Assembly (NCBI RefSeq): GCF_000835495.1
Contig: NW_015622544.1
Span: forward strand, 3,500,855-3,564,854
Direction of reading: 5' to 3'
Source of the DNA: Cladophialophora immunda
Lineage: Eukaryota; Ascomycota; Eurotiomycetes; Chaetothyriales; Herpotrichiellaceae
DNA: 64,000 nt
Shown: piece after piece, positions 49,305 to 60,182 of the stretch
Layout of the letters: the number at the start of each line of letters is the position of its first letter
Position numbering within the stretch: position 1 is the stretch's first letter
Position numbers and translations under genes: made by a program
Notes under the pieces: generated by a model
Told to the model about the DNA's origin: nothing
The model's database searches: none
The model's input: only the letters and a program-made list of their open reading frames with translations

Positions 49305-51275
49305 ATCGTGGGAAGCAATAGCCAACACGCGCACCCCTCAGCAGCAAAAATCCAATGTGGTCTTGTCGTGCCGTTGGACCGTTATAGAGGGAGAGATTGA
49401 AAAGAGCGATGGTACTTGAGGGCTAAGGGTCTCGGGTGCCGGGGGGCACAGTTCGCCCTCGCGCTGGGATCAAAGGGCCAAATCCTCTGGTCCCCTGTGC
49501 TGGCCAGTTTTATACGAGATTGGCGCGAGATAGCAAGGCGGGCATTGGTCGAATTCCTTCTGGCGGCAACATGCAGCTTCATGCTTGAGGATAGATCAAG
49601 TGGGGTGATTTTCTTCTCTGTGTTTTCCAGTCATGGCGCGGGTCTTTAACCAGATACGAGTGCGGGCTTCGATATTCGCTAGATAGCAAGCGGTGAAAGG
49701 CCCAAAGCCTGGCTGGTGACACAGGGCGCTGGTCGTGTTTCTGTTTGTCCCGGCTGACCCAGCCTTTCTTCAGCCTTATTGCTGTCAAAGGATTGGACAC
49801 GCACGTCCTCTGGTCCGGCCTGTGTCCCCGGACATGGACAGGGACCTGTACGACGTCGAGCCTGCATGAAATAGTCTCGGATATCAGTCGAACAGAGCGA
49901 AGCTAGCCAAGGCAGTGGTTGAGAATTGCTGGTGAAGCTTGCGAGGACATCCCTGAGCCATCTGGCTACTGGGCATTTAGGACGCACAGTCTCTCCTCCA
50001 GCACGGGGCTCGTTATTGGACACACTTCCAAGGGGCCATGCCCATGTCTTGGAGAGCCACAAAGCCGTTGGCGTGGAATCTTCGGTCCGATGCTCACTAC
50101 CAGGAAATAATGACAGTCAAGACGCCACGTCGGTAAAAGCCTCAATAGCTGTGCAGTCACGTGTTACAGGGGGTCAGCCTTACCAGCTCAATCAGCGCCG
50201 AAATTGCGAGGCAGGGAAGCCAGTGAGTCCCCCTGTCAAAGAACAATTCGTAGCTGATGTCGAGAAGCTTGGGAGACAAACAGACGGCATGACTCTCGCA
50301 CTTATGCTTGCCACATTGCGCCAAAAACCGCCCATCACGAATCACTACGAGTCTACGACCCGGCTCAAGAAGTCGACCGAGGAGCATCGTCATCTGTACC
50401 ACCCTCTGAGCATTGGACTCTGACTATTGAGTTGCTTCTCCCCTTCTCCTAGAGCTGCAATATTTTATCTGGCCACTGGCAAATATTGCTCAAGATTTGC
50501 CTGCATACCTGCCTCTCTGCCTGTCAGGCGTCAGTCCTCGTATGCCGCACTCCAGCCTTGACCCGCGGTCGAGTGTCTGCCTTGGACGAGGAACAAAGTG
50601 TGGTGGGTTCGTTCATTATCGCCAAATTCTTCCCGGCCCAATCGCGGCCCCCGGTCCTCGAAGCCCTTGGGTTTCTCGAAAACGGAGAGCACAAGAGGTG
50701 AACAAGTAGTTCTCGTCTAGAAGACCCGAAGGTCCAGTTGGGTTTGAAAGCCCTTTTGCTTTTCTTTTTCGCTTAATGACGCCTTGGACACCGTCTTTGT
50801 CCGGGTTTGGGTATAGGCCCGCCTCGTATTATCATCCAAGTGGTGTGCGTGTTTTTCTTTTCAGCTGAAGACAGGGACAGCATCTCGTGTCACGGGGCGT
50901 TCGCTTACGGCTTGGGATCATTGGATCCCAAGCCAGCACATTGCAGCAGCCAACTCCAGGCCCGCACGCCCGCCCTCGAGGGCCTTCTTCCTTTTTGTTC
51001 TGGACGTAAACGAGGTGCGGTGCAGATTCCAGTCAAGCCAGCTTTCGCGTCGGGTCGCAGAGGGAGGCAAGAGACTACCCTTTTGATCAATGCGTGGGCT
51101 GGCACCTCGTATCTCGTGCATTTTCTCTACTGCACATAGCCTCTTCGAGAATTACCTTTCCGAAGGGTGCTGATGCAGCAGCTGCAACTGACCCCAAAAT
51201 CTGCAAAGGTTCCGTGATCCTACAATTACAGTCCGCCCTTTTGAAGCTCGACATCTTCGTCCTAGCCTCCCCCAA
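49305..51275. other. Long intergenic region
   Basis: Almost 2 kb between the kelch gene start and the MFS 3' end. Frames of 110-165 codons (49926-50423 plus, 49679-50062 minus) overlap and have no recognisable domain. No repeats or RNA genes seen. Confidence 0.4.
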
Positions 51276-53340
51276 TCAATATTGCTTCGCGGCGAAATAC
51301 TCATACCGCCCTGCCAGTTTCGCTCTCCACGTGCGTCCCCAGATGATCAGTGGTACACAGGTTAACGCCACGGCGATCCCAAGACAGCCCAGCAAAACGA
51401 ACATGTTGTACACGCCCCTATTTTGTCGTTAGCACCCAGTACATGTTTGTGGGAGGATGTAAATTTGTGGAAACTCGATCATAAGGGTTTGGGGAAATTT
51501 CAGGGACACTTACATATTGGTCATCCAGGGCGTGATTGCGAAGACGAGGGCCGTGGAAATGATGTTACGCACAAAGACCACGGATGTCAGCGCGTCACCC
51601 AGGATCTGCGAGGGCAGTTAGTAAGTTGCTGAGAACTCTGTGCCATCAAGAGCAAGAAAGGGTATCCCCAAAGGGAGGTGCTATGCGCCTGCTCGACTTA
51701 CATATTGGTAGCAGTCCTGACAGTATGTCAGAGAGATGTCACCACATCCTCCGATTGCGGCGCCGATGAACCCAGCCCCGACAGCGTTGACGGGCCATGC
51801 CATTCCCTTGAAGTGAGCATGTCAGTTCCACGTGCACCCAATTTCAGACCACTCTGGAGATTCCTACCTTGGAGATGGTCAACCCATACATAAACAGTCC
51901 GATTGGCATGCAAAAGCCCGGGACCAAGAACAGCCAGAGTCGAGTTTCGGGCTCGTAGATGCCGCCTCGCCGTTTTGCAATCTGCAGAATGAAGTAGTCA
52001 TTGAGAGGGCCACCGAAAAGAGAGCCCAGAATGGCGCCGATGGCCGGGGGCAAGTTCATGTTGCCCACTCCGATCGGACTGAAATTGTACGGTGGGAACG
52101 GGTACAGCGTCGCCTGCGTCACGGCCAGGATCGCCAACATGGCAATACAGAACCCATACTGCAGCGCCGTGAACATGACCGCGGGAAACGTGACCAGGAT
52201 CTGGAAAGGTTGGTAGAAGTGCATCCACAGGCTGCGTCGTTCGGTGGTTGTCTGCTTCTCGAGTGACCACAGCGAATGCCGTTTCCAGTACGAGTTCATG
52301 GGGATCGAGGTGTCGATGTCAACGAGACGGCGACGTTCATTGTTGGCCGCGTCGGTGGAATCAACAGAAATCGAGCCGAGGGCGTTGCCTTTGCTGGTGC
52401 TGTGCACCTTGGTGAGGTCGTCCTGCTGTTCGATCGAGGTCGAGATGACAACTTCCCGCCCGGTCAACACCAGTGGAGTGTATTTGGTCTCTTCGAGGAA
52501 GAAAACCATAATCAAAGTCACCACCGCCATGAAGATGGTGCAATACCAGAAAACCCATCGCCAATCCTGTGACACGGCGACATACCCAGCGGCAACCGGA
52601 CCCAGATAGTTTCCGATGATGACAACGACGAGGTAAATCCCGTTCATGGTGCCTCGCTGATGCACGAAGAAGAGGTCCGAAACCTATCGTAGGAGTGTCA
52701 GTACGGATGGTCGGCAAGAACTCACATCCAGAGGCATTGGAAATCAGAAGAGAACGTACAGTGACCTGGAAGATTGCTTCATTCACAGCCCCGGCAAGAC
52801 CAGAAATGGCATTTGACCCGATCATATCTCCCACTGTAAACATCTTCGCTTGCCACACAGCGGCGGCAAGCATGACCAATGCGGTGGCAATGTAGACTGG
52901 CCGTCGTCCGATCCTCAGGGCGATGGGCACAAAGATGATGCATCCGACGGACAGGGTCGCCATGTTTGTCGCGTAGCCGTCGTTCAGGACAGCATAGCTC
53001 ATCCCAAGCTCGGTGTTGAAGTCTTGCCAGAGGGGCACTGCGACGCAGAGGCTGGAGAGGAAAGATATCAGTCCCTGCGAAATGCTGCACGTTCGGGACC
53101 AACCAGACTTACATGGCAAACACCATCAATGCATAGAAGCATAGGATGGTCATATGCAGCGACTTGCGAAATGCCGACCAGTTCTGTAGCAGTTGTGAGG
53201 ACGCATTCTACCGTCACAGAGAAATAGAGACGCACCAGTGGCTGATTGGGATCCGCATTTGGCTGAGGTGCCAACAGGATCTTCTGTCCTGTCCTGTCCT
53301 CGATCCTCTGCGTTCCCGGCGGGAGTCTCTCGTAAGTCAT
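51276..53340 (-). CDS. MFS transporter, DHA1-like, seven exons
   Basis: Major facilitator superfamily proton-coupled transporter of 540 residues, 12 membrane segments expected. Exons read as 53340-53236, 53183-53113, 53051-52760, 52683-51868, 51806-51702, 51605-51514 and 51417-51276, with six introns of 52-96 nt and consistent phases. The N-terminus ends in PNADPNQPL, and the second exon begins NWSAFRKSLH, the usual PLNWS start of fungal drug:H+ antiporter-type MFS proteins. The loop after TM2 is IALRIGRRPVYI, a motif-A form, and GMAWPVNAVGAG precedes the tenth helix. A long central cytosolic loop is Ser/Thr-rich. The substrate cannot be read from sequence. It lies next to an FAD oxidase, an amidase and a Zn2Cys6 regulator, so uptake of the cluster substrate is plausible. 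Confidence 0.87.
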
Positions 53341-53832
53341 TGTGTCGGTATTGCAGGCTGCCCGTAATGTTGGAAGATTCGTCTCAAGATGAAGCGCGAC
53401 GATGCCGATGGACTCGAGGGAAGGGGAGAGCCATCCTTTAGTAGACCTCTCGGATAGCCCCCCATGGTGGAAAAGACCCTTATCAACTCACCGGTATCTT
53501 GGAGCGTTGCCACTGCTTCGACACCATGGTCGACAAGCTTTGGCCAGGTCCAGGTTTGACTCTGTCAATATGCGGAGAAGGGCAGATCATCCCGTAGTCG
53601 AGCTGATGTCCGACGGGCTTGACGCTGAAAGCCGCCGCAACATATCGAATCAGATCCGTTTGCGCCGTCCTAGTGCGGGCTGGATGCAACGAGGCCAAGG
53701 CGCCAGGTCAAACGGTGCGCTGGTTGGGACTGCCTCTTTTGGTTGTCTGGATAGGCACTATATTGATATGTCGGTGGTGGGAGAGGAGTTGGGTCGACGA
53801 CAGACTCGGGTTCTGAAGTGTATTGGCGCCCT
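53341..53832. other. Intergenic region upstream of the MFS gene
   Basis: 492 bp between the MFS start and the stop of the FAD enzyme gene. A 198-codon plus-strand frame across this region is antisense to the FAD gene in part and is not called. Confidence 0.4.
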
Positions 53833-55368
53833 CTATGTCTCCAGCAGCCCAAGGAACCGTTTGAGAGCCCCTTCTGGACTCATCTTGTCGAGTCTCTCCC
53901 TGGTGCATCCGAACTCGTCCCTCGGGAACCATTTACTAACCTCGCGTTCGCGTCCCATCACAATGTGTGCGAGAGCCTTTCCGGCGAGCCAGCAATGAAC
54001 CATGCCGTAACCATCCCATCCTGCAGCAATCCATTCGCCACCAATTCCCTGATCGCACTCGGCCCGACCAGACATGAATTCTCGAACACGATCAACCAGG
54101 GGCAACCCATCGCCGGTGAATCCCATAATCCCAGTCCATTTCTTGTCAATCTTTGCGCCCGTTCCGTGAGCGAACGCTCTGGGCGGGACTGTCTCCAGAT
54201 GCTCTAGGCATTGCGCGCTCAGCTGACTATCGTCGGCGTTTCCCAAGTCCTCATCCTTCTCCGGGCCGCCTTGGAAAAACCCTCCACCGAGGTACAGTGA
54301 ACCATCCTCGCCAGGAGATTGCGTGATGTAGTCGAAACCTCTCGCCCACATTGTGCTCCACGACCTCGAAGCACCAAGCCGTGGGAACTCTGCAGGGACC
54401 GACTGAACCGTCATCTGCCCTCTCAGGGGCCAGAGTTTGCCCTTCAAAAAGGGCAGCAAATGTGCGGCGTACGCATTTGTGCAATGGATAACGTGTTTTG
54501 CTGATATCGTTCCCCGCGATGTGTGCACTTCGTAAGGGCGAATCTGGGATTGGCTCCGGCGTACCTCGTCTGCGATCGTGTGCGTTTCGAGACTGACCTG
54601 GCCGCTCGCAAGCAGCTTTGACAGTACGCAACCAAGAAAGCGATATGGCCATGCTGCTCCTGAAGGGCCCTTGATGCATCCATAGGCATTGACAATGCCG
54701 AATTTCTTGGACTAGGTGAGCAAAAGGAAATTCTCTCGGAGGATTCCTGGCACCTTCAGTTCTTCCTCCCCCTCATGCACACTCCATTTCTCGCGATGTT
54801 CCGGAAAGTCTTCAAGCCATGCCTCTAACTTGACCTTGGCCGACTCCCAACTTTCCTTGTCGAAAACAGCACTTACTCCTTCCACACGTCGCACCAAGCC
54901 GACCTTGCCGGCTTCACCTAGTGCGGCAGCCTCATTGACAAAAGCATCCAAGTGGGCAAGGCGGAATTTCGTGATCTTCATTGCGCTTTCCTTGCCCAGT
55001 GTTTGGTTGAGAGTGTAGTAGTCGGCCCATGGAACGGCTTTGATATGCCCACCATTGCGACCCGTTGCTCCCGATATCGCTGACCTGGCCTCGAGGATGG
55101 TAATTTTCTGCGAGGGCTGCAGCCGGAGCAGATGCTGAGCCACGCTTATGCCAGCAATCCCAGAGCCGATGATAACGACATCGGATTCCTGGGGTAGGCT
55201 TTCCGACTGTTCATCAGCAAAAGAAAGACGAGGGTCTTGCCAAAATGACTCAGTCGGCTTTTCGACGGGCGCCCCAGGGTCTCGGTTTAGCCTGGAGGCC
55301 AATTTGTGCAGAAGAGAGGGTACAGTTGTTTCCGCCATATCAGAAACACGCAGAAGCCGAGTCGACAC
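53833..55368 (-). CDS. FAD-dependent amino-acid-oxidase-type (DAO) enzyme, two exons
   Basis: FAD oxidoreductase of the DAO superfamily (amino-acid or amine oxidation, releasing ammonia). Best reading: exons 55368-54754 and 54705-53833, 495 residues. The FAD motif VVIIGSGIAG lies near residue 65, and ATGRNGGHI near 100 is a second conserved stretch. Exon 2 opens with KFGIVNAYGCIKGPSGAAWP, as family members have before the WPYRF segment. C-terminal FAD contacts include GFTGDGLPLV and AAGWDGYGMVH. Between the exons the frame meets a TAG (54713-54715). I read a 48-nt intron (GTGCCA donor, CCAAG acceptor), but the donor is weak and the gap a multiple of three, so a nonsense mutation is an alternative. 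An internal Met (55338, MAETTV) could be the start. Divergent from the amidase. Confidence 0.75.
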
Positions 55369-55993
55369 ACACTAGACAAGCCGAGAAAGTCAGTCGAAGC
55401 AGTACACAGACAGGCTTGTTGGATGTTCTTGTACCCGATTAGCGGCGAATCTCACTCAGGCACGAAGTAGCCTTTGAAATAAACGATCTCCCGCGTGTTG
55501 GAGCATCCGCTACCAAGATGTCCTTTGAGGGCCGCGAAGGCAGGCTGACAAATGGCGATCCGGCTCGAGAATAAGCCCTGCTATCCGGCAAGTAGTGGCT
55601 GAAAGAGAAACTCCGGGGTGTCACCACCAGGCGTGGCGCAAAGTTGGATGATTGGAGGGCGCAAAGATGGTTGATTGGCCCCCCGGATTTTGTATCTGCT
55701 AAAGTCAAAGGCGGACAAGAGCGTGGGACAGAAATGCTTCAGATAACATAATCGCAAAACAACCGGTCGCCAGTGCCGAGTATTTAGAAGTCGAGCAAAA
55801 CGGATACATATTGCCGGGGACTGTGCAGTTGTCGCTGTCCAGCCATTCCACCGAGCGACTCGAGATAACTTATCGAGGCTCATCCCACCGACAAGGAACA
55901 GAGGTATAGATCAGAAGCAATACCCTCAAGTTGGCACCTATACACTGACGCCGAGACAGTACAGAAGCCATCCACCAATATCAACCCCACGAT
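55369..55993. promoter_or_regulatory. Bidirectional promoter region, FAD enzyme / amidase
   Basis: 625 bp between divergent starts, the natural place for the cluster regulator to act. No clear Zn2Cys6 CGG-Nx-CCG pair is claimed. Frames within it are short. Confidence 0.45.
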
Positions 55994-57785
55994 ATGGGCT
56001 CAATCAGCGCCATGGTTGAACAGGACGTTCAGCCGTCAGACTGGCAGACAAAGGTCGCTCAAAAGCGACAGCAGTGTCGTGAAGCCATTCCACGGGAGTG
56101 GCAGCTGTCCCCCGAGATCTCCAAAATGCTGGCTTTCCCGCTGGATAAGAACCCAAACAGGCTCTTTGACATGGACATAGTCAAGAAGTCAGGCATCCTG
56201 TCCGAGCGTGAAATATCAATCACCGAAGACTACACGGTGCCGGAGCTGCTAGCCAAGCTTGCCTCTGGGGAGTCCACTTCTGTCGAAGTTACAACTGCAT
56301 TCTCGAAAAGGGCTGCAATCGCCCAACAACTGACATCATGTCTGACGGAGACATTCTTCGAGCTGGCACTCCAACGGGCAAAGTATGTCGATCAATGCAG
56401 GAGTGAGGGAAAGGTGCTTGGGCCCTTGCACGGCCTTCCCATCAGCCTCAAGGACTCCTTCCAGGTAGCCGGCACCGAGGCTTCAATCGGTTTCGTCTCG
56501 TTCCTAGGGAAGAAATCCGAACAGAATTCGCCAATCGTCGACATTCTGCTCAGCTTGGGTGCCGTACCCTATGTGAAAACGAACATCCCTCAGACGCTGA
56601 TGACGGCGGACTCTGACAACAATGTCTTTGGCCGAGTCTTAAACCCTCACAATACATCTCTAGGCGCCGGAGGTTCCAGTGGGGGAGAGGGAGCCTTGAT
56701 TGCTTTTCGAGGATCCCCTCTTGGTATCGGAACTGATGTTGGTGGTTCAATCCGCATTCCGGCATTGTGTTGTGGTACCTATGGCTTCAAACCAACATCT
56801 TCCCGGGTTCCGTATGGGGGCCAAGCGACACCCGGTTTGCCAGGGTGGAAGCCCATCCTGGCCTGCGCAGGACCTCTAGCGAGCGACTTTGAAGCCTTGG
56901 AGATTTTGACCAAAGCAATCATAGACGCAGTGCCCGCCACGTTTGACTCAACCGCCATTGACGTCCCCTGGCGCCGGCTCGAACAAGATGCTGGAGCCAA
57001 GCTCAGGATCGGAGTTCTGGCTGAAGACCCTCTTTATCCACTCCATCCACCAGTGAAGCGAGCGCTTGCTGAAGCTGCTAAGAAATTGGAAGACCAAGGT
57101 CATCAAGTGATTCAGCTAAGCCCAGAGCAAGGCCATGTGGCTGATTCCACTGAGGTGGCATGCGAGCTATTCACGCTCGAGACAGAGACACCACGAGGAC
57201 ATATCCTTGCAAGCGGAGAGCCACCGGTGCCCTCCGTGGCGGCGGGACATCGACCGGCCAATTTTGGAAGCTACAAGTGTGTTCCGGATATTGGCAAGTT
57301 GGAAAAGCTGCAGAAATATGCAGCTTTGACCGTCAAGCGTCAGGAGCTCTCCGAGGACTGGCGGAAGATATGGTCGGAAATGAAACTGGATGCGGTCATT
57401 AGCCCCCCTGCCCAAAACACTGCTGTGCCTCACGACACATATGGTTGGCCACCATACACCGTTCTCCTCAACCTACTTGACGTAAGTCCTCTTCGCCGCC
57501 TCAGTCACGAGATATCAGCTGACGTGCCCAGTACCCGGCTTGTATATTGCCCTTTTCGAAATCGTTGCAGGAACAGGATTCTGAGCCGCTCCAAATCCAG
57601 CCAGGACAAGCTGGCCCTCATTGTAAGTGGAAACCACGCCGACCACACTTCTTCGCTGATGCAGTCGTCCAGATGATCCAGGGACACAGCATGGAGCCCC
57701 GTGCTCAATCCAGATATTCACGAGTCGTATGCGCGACGAGGAGTGCATCAGAGCAGCTCGCATCATTGAAAAATGCCTGAGGTGA
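55994..57785 (+). CDS. Amidase (AmdS-type), three exons
   Basis: Amidase-signature hydrolase that converts amides to acids plus ammonia. Exons read as 55994-57481, 57532-57622 and 57673-57785 (introns 50 and 50 nt), giving 563 residues. The catalytic triad is visible: Lys in GLPISLKDSF (near 155), Ser in GAGGSSGGEGAL (near 230) and the nucleophile Ser in GIGTDVGGSIRIPALCCGTY (near 252). Splicing restores NLLD-YPACILPFSKS and GPH-YDPGTQHGAPCSIQIF, ending in RDEECIRAARIIEKCLR, all typical of fungal acetamidase-like enzymes. Without the second splice the frame ends early at 57676. The start MGSISAMVEQD is preceded by a CCACGAT context. Divergent from the FAD enzyme and convergent with the Zn2Cys6 gene. 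Confidence 0.9.
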
Positions 57786-57843
57786 CGAGCCCGGTAGAAC
57801 AACAGTTCATGTTGCATCTGCGAAGTCGGGAGATACCATCGTA

Positions 57844-59727
57844 CTAGCCATTCTCTGCTACTAGGAAGCCTGCTCCTAAACCATCCTTTTGGACGAGCGC
57901 GATGAGTCCGTCGTACTCAACTTCCTCGCCGGCAGCCCCTGTATCGGCCGAGGCCTTTGTAAGTATGCTGGGAAGTTGCCATATTTTCTTCAATGCGCCA
58001 GCGGTGCGCTTCACATAGCCTGAATATGAGACATGCCAGATTTGCACAAGTGTCGCCTGAATGAGACATCGCAGTTCTAATCGCTGCAGGGCGCCAGGAT
58101 TGCTACCATGAGTGTGTTGCGCTTCAGATGTGTTCGTCGGACATGCTGCACAACCGAGAATGAGCAGGGGCCAGCAGATGAATTGTCCGCAAGGCAAAGT
58201 TGCATCGTACATCTCCAACAATGCCGCCGCTCTAGGAAGATGGGCCTGGATCTGTGAGGACTGGTTGCTAAGTCCCTCTGGGTTGAGGACCTTGGCGACA
58301 AATATTTGCGCCGCAATGTAATAGAGCTTTGCCGCGATCTCGGAGTTGGTGAGATTGACTGGGACAGTGGACTCTGAAGATGGCACGATGTCAGAAATAA
58401 CCAGCGGATAGTCTTGTGCCAGGCCCTCCAGTTCGGTTAGACACTGTGTGGCTAGTCCATAGAGCTCACACTGGTTGAAAGGAATCTGCCTGCTCAACCA
58501 TGTGATCTGGTAGATTTGAACGAACAACGGTGGGGGTGTCCGACCAAGTACAGGGAGAATGAATGGTTCAATGCACTTGTCTCTTTTCGCTGACTCCAAT
58601 GCTTCCATATACTTAATGATAGTCTGGCACGGGAATGATCTGCAGGTAGGGTCGATGTCCTTCTCGAATATTAACCTCGTAGAGAAATGATAAAGGACGG
58701 AGTCGAGGAGAGTAGAATGCAGGATTGAAAGCTCGGAAATGTCAAGACGGGGAATCTTCGTCACTCGATCTTCCAGTATCTTGGCTATGGCGCGATAATG
58801 TGTCAGGCTCGCACTGCACGACGAAGAGTAGAAGTCCTGATTTAACGTCAGTATCAGAGAACCGCGAGAACTTCGGAGAGTCGCCTCCCTCAAAAACGCC
58901 GAGGAACAGTGAAGCTGCAAGGAATGCGTCTTCTTCGGGAGGGATTCGGCCCCTCGTTGGCTGAAGCGCTTGCTGGAGTCCTTTCAGAGCGCTTTGAGTG
59001 TACAGCATCGCGTCCTCTTTGGGGAGCAAAGAAGCAAAGGAAGCGTGAAGCGCTGCTGGAGCCAGTGCGGAATGCATCACCCAAGGCTTGTCAAACCCGA
59101 TTGCGAATATCAAAGAAACGTCTCGAAACTCAGAGGTGGCTTCAGGTGAAGTGAGCAGCCTCATGTACTGTGTTGAACAATAATGGAAGACGTTCCAGTC
59201 GCGCTCAGTCCTCAGCCCCTGCGGCATGTAGCTTAAAGACCTATTGAGCGTCGGGACAGCTGCTGACACATCTACCGGCTTTTCTGGCGCAAGATCGTTT
59301 TGATTGTCCAGGGATGAAGTAGGTGGAGTCCGCGAAGCCGTTGTCGGACTTGAGAGCCCCCCATATGTGCACTGGATAGCGAGTCTCCTACAAGCACCAC
59401 AAATCGGGCGTGCTTCGTCACATTTTTTCCGTCTCGTCTGTTCACATCAATTTAATCAATGCGATGAAGTCAAATTGAGATCGATCGGTACATGAGAGGG
59501 GGGAGGAGGTTGGGTTCAAGAGTGACAGCGTAGGGGGTGACATATCAAGGGATGTGGCTCCTGGGAGTACCTACTCTACACGTATAGCAGCCAGTCTTGG
59601 TTCTTAGTCGAGGAGGCGGCCTTGCGGGCCGTTTGAGCATACCAGCATCCATGATAGGATCTCGTTGTGAGGATGAGTTGGATCGAAGCATTTTGGTGAA
59701 GTGGCGGATGACAAATGGATTCTTCAA
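57844..59727 (-). CDS. Zn2Cys6 transcription factor, three exons
   Basis: Fungal-specific transcription factor of 561 residues. Exons read as 59727-59575, 59437-58898 and 58836-57844. The first intron (59574-59438) splits the zinc cluster: GCYTCR joins TRRKKCDEARPICGACRRLA, giving the exact C-x2-C-x6-C-x6-C-x2-C-x6-C spacing. The second intron (58897-58837, 61 nt, GTTTTT donor, CTGAC branch) joins ASLFLG to DFYSSSCSASLTHYRAIAKI; its donor is unusual, but this join is the only one that keeps frame. The middle region is the helical fungal TF homology domain. A poorly conserved N-terminus of about 45 residues precedes the zinc cluster. Its end faces the amidase end across 58 bp, so it is the likely pathway regulator of the neighbouring enzymes (inference). 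Confidence 0.83.
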
Positions 59728-60182
59728 GCTATAGAATTATTTTTGTCTGACGAAACAAATAAGGGCATCCAGGGCTCCAGGTGCTTGTCAGACCGTGCAT
59801 ATATCTTTGATAGCTTGGCGTCGTGCCTCCGTCAGCACAGCAATTCTAGAGTTATAGAAATAGAGTGAACCGCACACGCTTGTTACATTTATACTGGATT
59901 CGTCAAAAGACACAGACCCCCTTTGAACGAGTAGTCAGCTAATATTGGGTTCTTTTTGTCTATCGCCACCCTAATCTATGGCCCAAAACCCTTCGCCCCA
60001 ACTCATTGCCGAATGCGTGCGCATCTATCCCCACAGACTGTACTCCACCTACATATTGCTGTCATCTAACTCGTTCCCATAAGAGTATGCCAGCACCCAG
60101 ATCATTTGTCTATATCGACCGCATGCATTTCTCATCAAGACGTACCCCGATCCGATCAAACCTAAACACCAGTCTCCGCATT
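59728..60182. other. Intergenic region
   Basis: 455 bp between the Zn2Cys6 start and the SPT10 stop, both minus strand. No further gene is supported. Confidence 0.4.

Noticed and set aside
49679..50423. Overlapping opposite-strand frames of 127 and 165 codons
   Set aside because: They overlap antisense to each other and neither shows a domain or splice-supported extension.
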